This document shows, one piece after another, positions 6,456 through 11,145 of a stretch of DNA of 11,145 nt. The stretch is from Odoribacteraceae bacterium. Its GTDB lineage: Bacteria > Bacteroidota > Bacteroidia > Bacteroidales > Marinifilaceae. The stretch spans positions 1 through 11,145 of the forward strand of contig JAIRKS010000115.1 in the NCBI GenBank assembly GCA_031259905.1, written 5' to 3'. The notes beneath the pieces were generated by a model. That model saw only the letters and a program-made list of their open reading frames with translations. It did no database searches and was not told the origin of the DNA. The translations under genes were made by a program, and so were the position numbers. Every line of letters starts with the position of its first letter. Position 1 is the first letter of the stretch.

Positions 6456-8204
6456 ATGTACCGAATCAAACTACTTGTCGTCCTCCTCGCCCTCCTCCAC
6501 GTCGCAACCGTCTTGCGCTCGCGCGAGACGGTGGGAACAGGTGTCAAAAACCTGTCGCACGCGTGCGAGACGGTTTTGTCAGGTGGAAAAACCCTGTCGC
6601 ACGCGTGCGAGAAGGTTTTGCCCGGTGGAAAAACCCTGTCGCACGCGTGCGAGACGATTTTGCCCGGTGGAAAAACCTTCTCGCAGGGGTGCGACTTGTT
6701 TTTGCCAGGCGACAACACCCTGTCGCGTGGACGCGGGACACTTTCGGAACCGTCCGCGACCCTGTCGCGCTCGTGCGAGACGGTTGCGGACGGCTCCGCG
6801 ATTGTCTCGCGCGAGCGCGAGGGACTTGCCACCGTCTCGCGCGAGCGCGAGAAGCTCGCGGACGGGCCGGAAACCTTGCCCGTCTCCCGGCTCGCGCTCA
6901 ACAACGGTCACTTCTTCCGCTTTAACAACGACATCCGCCTCTCCTTTGACCTCGCCCTCGAGCAGGGACGGGCGAATTACCTCGTTTACCTCCTTCGCCT
7001 CGTGAACCTGAACAAGCAAACCGTCGACCTGATCCTCGATACCGGCGGCGACGCCCCCGCGATCCTCGTCATCGCCGGGGAAAAGCTCTCCAGGCACCTC
7101 CTCCGCGCGCGGATTCCCGGCACGACGCCCGTCGCCGTCTCTTTTCATTTCGACCTCAAGCGCGACCAGCTCGCGTTGACCGTCGGCGACACCGTCCTCG
7201 TCGAGAATCGCCTGGGATTGCACCCGCGCGCCGATTACAAGATAACGATCGGCGCCGACGCCTCGCCGCTCCGCCTCGCGAACGTGCGGGCAGACCCCGA
7301 CATCGTCTTCTCCAGGGCCTTCTCGAAGGACGGGAACGCCGCGCTCTACTGGGTCGTCGGCATACTCCTCGTCGACGTCGCCGCCTTCCTCTTCTACGCG
7401 CGCCGGAAACGACGCCGGAAACGCGGGGGGCTCCCCCCCAACGAGGTCATCTACCAGGCAGCGCGACGTGACGCGGGAGACGACGCCCCGCGGGCAAGCA
7501 ACGTCGCGCTCCTCGGCGGCTTCCGCGTCATCGATAGCGCCGGCAAGGACGTCTCCAGGCGATTCACCCCCCTGCTGAAAGAGCTGTTCCTTATCCTCCT
7601 CCTTCACTCCCGCCGTGACGCCGGCGGCATCGCCATCTCTACCCTGCACGAGATGCTCTGGCTCGACAAGGGAGTGCAGAGCGCCAGTAATAACCGCGCC
7701 GTCAACACCGGGAAACTCAAGGCGATCCTCGACGCCGTCGGCGATTACGAGATCATCTCCGACTCCTCCTCCCTCCGCCTGGAGCTTGGCCAGGGGATCT
7801 CGTGCGACTACCTCGCCGTCGACCGGCTGCTCCGCGAACCCTCCCTCGACATGCAGCAAGTCCGCGAACTTGCCCGCCTGGCGAGCCGCGGCCCGTTGCT
7901 CCCCGGCTGCAACTATCCCTGGCTCGACGCCTTCAAGGCCGACCTCTCCGGCGCCCTGGTCGACGCGCTCGCCGCCGTCGCCGACATGCTCGGAAACGGG
8001 GAGGAACGCCTCGCGATCGAACTGTCCGACGCCGTCCTCCTCTTCGATCCCCTCAACGAGGAGGCCCTGCAACGAAAATGCAAGGCCCTCGTGCAAACCG
8101 GCAAACATTCCCTCGCCAGCGCCGCCTACGCCCGCTTCGCGAAGGAGTACGAGCAACTCTACGGCATCCCGTACCGGAAAAACTTCCAGGATCTCTCCCG
8201 CTAA
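6456..8204 (+). CDS. Membrane-spanning SARP/BTAD-type transcriptional regulator with periplasmic repeats and ConA/LamG-like domain
   Basis: A 582-residue one-component regulator with these parts in order: signal peptide (1-18); a 14-residue tandem repeat region (19-140), consensus LSHACETVLPGGKT; a beta-rich ConA/LamG-like sensing domain (about 148-290, with FRFNNDIRLSFDLAL near 154-168); one membrane segment (297-315) followed by the basic stop ARRKRRRKR; a cytoplasmic winged helix of the OmpR/SARP kind (about 348-430, starting ALLGGFRVIDSAGK and including LHEMLWL); and a helical BTAD/TPR-like region (about 450-570). Related proteins in Bacteroidota sense outside signals and regulate transcription directly. 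The outer-membrane gene 21 bases downstream is the natural target and probable operon partner. The repeat region carries five cysteines (37, 51, 65, 79, 107), odd for a periplasmic linker. No close consensus promoter was found; TACCATTG at 6419-6426 is a weak -7 candidate. The wHTH/BTAD call rests on pattern, not on a search. Confidence 0.78.
   Translation: MYRIKLLVVLLALLHVATVLRSRETVGTGVKNLSHACETVLSGGKTLSHACEKVLPGGKTLSHACETILPGGKTFSQGCDLFLPGDNTLSRGRGTLSEPSATLSRSCETVADGSAIVSREREGLATVSREREKLADGPETLPVSRLALNNGHFFRFNNDIRLSFDLALEQGRANYLVYLLRLVNLNKQTVDLILDTGGDAPAILVIAGEKLSRHLLRARIPGTTPVAVSFHFDLKRDQLALTVGDTVLVENRLGLHPRADYKITIGADASPLRLANVRADPDIVFSRAFSKDGNAALYWVVGILLVDVAAFLFYARRKRRRKRGGLPPNEVIYQAARRDAGDDAPRASNVALLGGFRVIDSAGKDVSRRFTPLLKELFLILLLHSRRDAGGIAISTLHEMLWLDKGVQSASNNRAVNTGKLKAILDAVGDYEIISDSSSLRLELGQGISCDYLAVDRLLREPSLDMQQVRELARLASRGPLLPGCNYPWLDAFKADLSGALVDALAAVADMLGNGEERLAIELSDAVLLFDPLNEEALQRKCKALVQTGKHSLASAAYARFAKEYEQLYGIPYRKNFQDLSR
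6510..6875 (+). repeat. In-frame 42-base tandem repeat array, each unit centred on a palindrome
   Basis: It encodes residues 19-140 of the regulator. Palindrome cores start at 6513, 6555, 6597, 6639, 6681, 6723, 6765 and 6807 (exact 42-base step), then at 6837 (30-base step, still in frame). Copies at 6555, 6597 and 6639 have the perfect palindrome TCGCACGCGTGCGA; those at 6807 and 6837 have TCGCGCGAGCGCGA. In every copy the two 5-base arms pair by Watson-Crick or G-T. In copies 1-3 the dyad extends through AAAACC and GGTTTT. In the copy at 6765 it extends over 6751-6792 with different outer arms. Confidence 0.92.
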
Positions 8205-8225
8205 TAATCATCTAAACCTCTCCCC

Positions 8226-10922
8226 ATGAAAACGAAAAACACGACACGCGACCAAATGACACGAAAAATACTCGCTATCCTCTCGATGATTCTCCTCTCG
8301 ACTGCCGCCCGCGGGCAAGGCATCGAGGTACAGGCGGTGGTATCGGGCGGTGGCGTGTACGCGATGGTCGAGGTCTGCGACGCGGCGACGGGTGTCCGGC
8401 TCCCGGGCACCCACGTCCGCATGTTATCGGCGACAGGCGACACGATCGTTGTCCCCGCTGACGAGAACGGGATAGCCACCTTCCGGCGCGGCCTCCGCAC
8501 CGATTCGATCGCACTGATCGTCACACGGGTCGGCTACAAGCCGCTGGCGCGCACGCTGGCCATACCGGGACTATCGGTATACCTCCGCGCGCGGATCATG
8601 GAGGAGGCATTGGAGATGAACGCCATCATCATCCGGGGCGATAGGATCGCGATGGTCGTCAAGGGCGACACGATCATCTACAACGCCTCCTCCTTCAAGA
8701 CGATGCGCGGCGACCCGCTGGAGAAGCTGCTCGAGAAACTGCCCGGCGTGGAACTCCGGGACGGCACGTATCGCGTGCACGGCGAGCCGGTGCACATGAT
8801 CCTCGTCAACGGCACCGAGATCTTCGGGCACAACACCGGGGCCGCCGCCGACATGATCAAGAGCGACCAGGTGGTGAACGTGAAGACGTACGACTATCAC
8901 ACGCTAGCGCAGCAGGAACGCGGCGATACCCTCGAGCAAACGGCTCACCGCGTGCTCGACGTGACAACCCGCGAGCAGATGACCTTCATGCAGCAGAGAT
9001 CCGCCGGGGCCAACGCGGGCGCCTATACCGGCAACGACAAGGTTGCCGGCAGCGCGGGTGTCGCGAGCAGCCACTTCTCTACCGAACGGCAGAGGAACGC
9101 GAGCGCGAGTATCGACGAAAACTTCACCGACGCCGGTAAGCCCGCGCAGCAAGAGACCCGGAAATGGAGAGGCTATTTCTACACGAACGAGATGGATGAT
9201 AAGGCACTCCCGTACATGATAAACTCGGAAGCCTCCGGCACGCGCCTCAAGAATGAAAGCGCGGAAACGGGCGTCTACTCCGCCTCGTCGGCGACCGGGG
9301 AGCGACGCGTGACCGCGACCTCCTCCTCGATAAATAACGACGCGACAGCGCGACTGGGCGGGAGCGCGTCCGGCAGGATAGGCAAGAGAAACCACCTCTC
9401 CCTCTCCATCGACGGGAACTACGCGCGCGTCAAGAGCGAGCTGACAAACGTCAGCGTCATCGAAACGCCCGCGCTCCGCGTCACCTCGGATGCCCGCGCG
9501 ATCACCAGCGAACGCCGCGGCGGAGGATCCGCCAGCGTCCATCTCTCGCGCCCCATCGGTGCGTCGGGCGAGCAACTCCGCGTTATCTTCACGCTCGCCG
9601 ACGGGGGCGGGAAAGGTTCCGGCGAACAACTAGATACCGCCGCGACGAGCACCGAGCGCGCGTGGATCGACCGTGCCTCCGACACCCGCGAGCGCCGGTA
9701 CACGTTCCAGGCGTCGCTCAACGGCTTCTCCCTGCGCGGGGTGCACGTGTCCGCCACGTACGACCTCGCCGCCTCCCGCCTCCTCGCCAGGCAGGAGGGC
9801 TTCGATCGCCTCGCGAATCACGCGGACACCCTCTCCTCGTACAACCGCTCGTCGAACGAGGATTCCCACCAGCTCCTCGTCAACGGGTACATCCGGAAGG
9901 GGAACACGTCCCTCTCGGTCTCCCTCGCCGGGAAGACCGTCGCGTGGAAAATCGACGAGCGCGCGTACCCCGTCAACACCCTGTCGCGCCGCTTCAACAC
10001 CCTGATGCCGGGCATCTCCTTCAGCCACGAGACGCCACTCTTTCAGGTGTGGGTGAATTACGGCGAGACCCCCGTCCCGCTGAACCCGGCGGACACGCGG
10101 GAGATCATCGACCGCTCGGATCCCCTCTACCTGAGGGTGGGGAACCGCTCCCTGCAACAGGGCCTCGAGCGAAGAATCCACGCGAGGGGTAACTTCACGT
10201 TCGTGAAGGCGGCAAGCTCGGTGCAATTCGATATCACCGGGTCGACGGTCTCCAGCCAGGTGACAACGAGAAAGTATTTCTTCGAACGCGACACCTTCCT
10301 AGCGCGCTACAACTACCCGGTGAAGGCCGGGACGAGCCTGGAGGTAAAGGAGAACATCGACGGGAAGCGCTCCGCGCGGGTACTCGTTCAATATTCAAGT
10401 TACATGGCCTTCATGGAATCGACCATCAACGGGAACATCATCTACAACTACGACCGCTCCCCGTATTTCTACACCGACCGCCAGGACGTGACGCGCTCCA
10501 ACCGCTGGAGTTTCGTTGCCGGTGTCAACACCGGTTTCTCCCGCGTCGTGCAGTTCACGCTCTCCTCCAGCACGGCCTGGGAGCGTTCCGCGAACGCCGC
10601 CTACCGCGTCCGTTCCGTGAGCGAGAACCTCTCCGGCACCGCGCGCGCGAACTTCGCCAAACGCTTCTGGTTGCACGGGAGCGGCAGCTTCTACCTGTTT
10701 GACTCCTCGATGCCCGGTTCTTTCCGGCGCGAGGTGATCCTCGACGCGTCTCTCTCCTGCAAGTTCGGCAAGGAGGACCGCGGCGAGGTCGGCCTGCGCG
10801 CCAACGACCTCCTGAACCGGCAACGCTCCACCGTCGTCTCGATGACGGAGGACTACGCCAGCACGCGCTCTACCGGCGTCCTGGGCCGTTCCGCGTACGT
10901 CTTCGCCACCTACACCTTCTGA
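8226..10922 (+). CDS. TonB-dependent-receptor-like outer-membrane beta-barrel family protein
   Basis: An 898-residue outer-membrane protein of the Bacteroidota outer-membrane beta-barrel family. It has a signal peptide (hydrophobic core 15-27, ARG before QG at about 30), then a carboxypeptidase-regulatory-like beta-sandwich (about 44-120: VRLPGTHVRML, GIATFRRG, TRVGYKP). A plug-like region follows (about 127-245) with the family-typical GDTIIYNASSFK, GDPLEKLLEKLPGVEL, GEPVHMILVNGTEIFG. The barrel runs from about 250 to the C-terminal TYTF, ending in the usual aromatic residue. Such proteins import or export a ligand across the outer membrane, some with TonB; the substrate is unknown. The ATG at 8226 was chosen as nearest to the regulator stop (21-base gap). 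The ATG at 8256 would give a more compact signal peptide and is equally possible. The gene is probably co-transcribed with, and controlled by, the upstream regulator. Confidence 0.82.
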   Translation: MKTKNTTRDQMTRKILAILSMILLSTAARGQGIEVQAVVSGGGVYAMVEVCDAATGVRLPGTHVRMLSATGDTIVVPADENGIATFRRGLRTDSIALIVTRVGYKPLARTLAIPGLSVYLRARIMEEALEMNAIIIRGDRIAMVVKGDTIIYNASSFKTMRGDPLEKLLEKLPGVELRDGTYRVHGEPVHMILVNGTEIFGHNTGAAADMIKSDQVVNVKTYDYHTLAQQERGDTLEQTAHRVLDVTTREQMTFMQQRSAGANAGAYTGNDKVAGSAGVASSHFSTERQRNASASIDENFTDAGKPAQQETRKWRGYFYTNEMDDKALPYMINSEASGTRLKNESAETGVYSASSATGERRVTATSSSINNDATARLGGSASGRIGKRNHLSLSIDGNYARVKSELTNVSVIETPALRVTSDARAITSERRGGGSASVHLSRPIGASGEQLRVIFTLADGGGKGSGEQLDTAATSTERAWIDRASDTRERRYTFQASLNGFSLRGVHVSATYDLAASRLLARQEGFDRLANHADTLSSYNRSSNEDSHQLLVNGYIRKGNTSLSVSLAGKTVAWKIDERAYPVNTLSRRFNTLMPGISFSHETPLFQVWVNYGETPVPLNPADTREIIDRSDPLYLRVGNRSLQQGLERRIHARGNFTFVKAASSVQFDITGSTVSSQVTTRKYFFERDTFLARYNYPVKAGTSLEVKENIDGKRSARVLVQYSSYMAFMESTINGNIIYNYDRSPYFYTDRQDVTRSNRWSFVAGVNTGFSRVVQFTLSSSTAWERSANAAYRVRSVSENLSGTARANFAKRFWLHGSGSFYLFDSSMPGSFRREVILDASLSCKFGKEDRGEVGLRANDLLNRQRSTVVSMTEDYASTRSTGVLGRSAYVFATYTF

Positions 10923-10924
10923 TC

Positions 10925-10949
10925 TTTCCCCCGCTTTCACCGGGGGAAA
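10925..10949 (+). terminator. Strong hairpin just after the outer-membrane protein gene, possible terminator
   Basis: A perfect 9-base stem, TTTCCCCCG with CGGGGGAAA, around a 7-base loop, starts 3 bases after the stop codon. On the plus strand it is followed by an A-run (CAAAAAAATAG), not a T-run, so it is not a textbook intrinsic terminator; it could also be a 3' end stabiliser. Position and stem strength support an end-of-transcript role. Confidence 0.45.
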
Positions 10950-10978
10950 CAAAAAAATAGTTAGAAAATGAGGGGGGA

Positions 10979-11012
10979 TTGTTTCATGGTAAGGAAAAAC
11001 GCGCTACATTCG
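10979..11012 (+). promoter_or_regulatory. Candidate Bacteroidota promoter for the gene at the right edge
   Basis: TACATTCG (11005-11012) is one base away from TAnnTTTG, and TTG lies at 10979-10981. The 23-base spacer is longer than the usual 19-21, so the -33 element is doubtful. The sequence lies in an A+T-richer gap and would give a leader of about 40 bases before the ATG at 11062. Confidence 0.4.
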
Positions 11013-11061
11013 CACCGTGCGATGGGAAATACAGAACATAAACAATAAATAAAGCAGACAA

Positions 11062-11145
11062 ATGAGCAATAAACGAGATAAACTAACTAACATGAAGCAG
11101 GTTGAAGATTTAAGGATTTTTACGTGTGAAGGGCTTGCAGGTGTC
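11062..11145 (+). CDS. Start of an unidentified gene, cut by the window edge
   Basis: An open frame of 28 codons runs from the ATG at 11062 to the last base, beginning MSNKRDKLTNMKQVEDLRIF. A second in-frame Met at codon 11 (11092) could be the true start. It is preceded by an A-rich leader and a candidate promoter, both typical of gene starts in Bacteroidota. There are no hydrophobic N-terminal segments, so a cytoplasmic protein is likely. The visible part is too short to assign a family. Its base composition is distinctly more A+T-rich than that of the genes to its left. Confidence 0.4.
   Translation, partial: MSNKRDKLTNMKQVEDLRIFTCEGLAGV

Noticed and set aside
6510..6875. The regular repeats as a CRISPR array.
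   Set aside because: The step is 42 bases, but repeats and intervening sequence are all similar and in frame within one protein. There are no unique spacers and no cas genes.
6413..6904. A 163-codon antisense frame with its own SHACDRVF-type repeats.
   Set aside because: It mirrors the palindromes of the sense gene, has no domain or signal outside the repeats, and overlaps the regulator gene, which has convincing domains. It is kept only as evidence of strand symmetry.
6579..8156. A 525-codon antisense frame across most of the regulator gene.
   Set aside because: Its composition is Gly/Glu/Val-rich, as expected for the shadow of a G+C-rich gene, and the sense frame has a signal peptide, membrane segment and recognisable domains.

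Overview
The window looks like a G+C-rich member of the Bacteroidota, most likely the Bacteroidales. The evidence is the protein families: a porin O/P, a lipoprotein with internalin-type leucine-rich repeats of the LDLSANTAL kind, an outer-membrane beta-barrel protein with a carboxypeptidase-regulatory-like N-terminus, and a membrane-spanning SARP/BTAD regulator. There is also a promoter close to the Bacteroidota TTTG / TAnnTTTG pattern, and no obvious Shine-Dalgarno sequences. The high G+C would fit an Alistipes/Rikenellaceae-like organism, but the genus cannot be fixed from this window.

Minus strand, 6342 down to 1: a five-gene operon. It starts at a good promoter (6312-6342). In order it encodes an LRR lipoprotein made of two tandem 210-residue copies (6268-4940), a DcuC-family C4-dicarboxylate/aspartate transporter (4943-3573), an IadA-type isoaspartyl dipeptidase homologue (3566-2415), a porin O/P (2418-1066), and an M14 zinc carboxypeptidase that runs off the left edge (1053-1). 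Two junctions are ATGA overlaps and the other two have gaps of 6 and 12 bases, so the genes are very probably co-transcribed. Read together, they suggest scavenging of acidic or isoaspartyl peptides: entry through the porin, trimming by the exported M14 enzyme, hydrolysis by IadA, and exchange of aspartate/fumarate/succinate by DcuC. The IadA homologue keeps all metal ligands but has lost three residues that contact substrate in the E. coli enzyme, so its true substrate is open.

Plus strand, 6456-10922: a probable two-gene unit. The first gene encodes a signal peptide, a repeat region, a ConA/LamG-like periplasmic domain, one membrane segment, and a cytoplasmic winged helix plus BTAD domain. 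The second, 21 bases downstream, encodes an 898-residue TonB-receptor-like outer-membrane protein. The most striking feature of the window lies in the first gene: nine in-frame repeats at a 42-base (14-codon) step, each centred on a palindrome. Base pairing is kept across all copies by compensatory changes, and because the palindrome is in codon register both strands spell nearly the same peptide.

Right edge, 10923-11145: a more A+T-rich stretch with a strong hairpin, a candidate promoter and the first 28 codons of an open frame that leaves the window.
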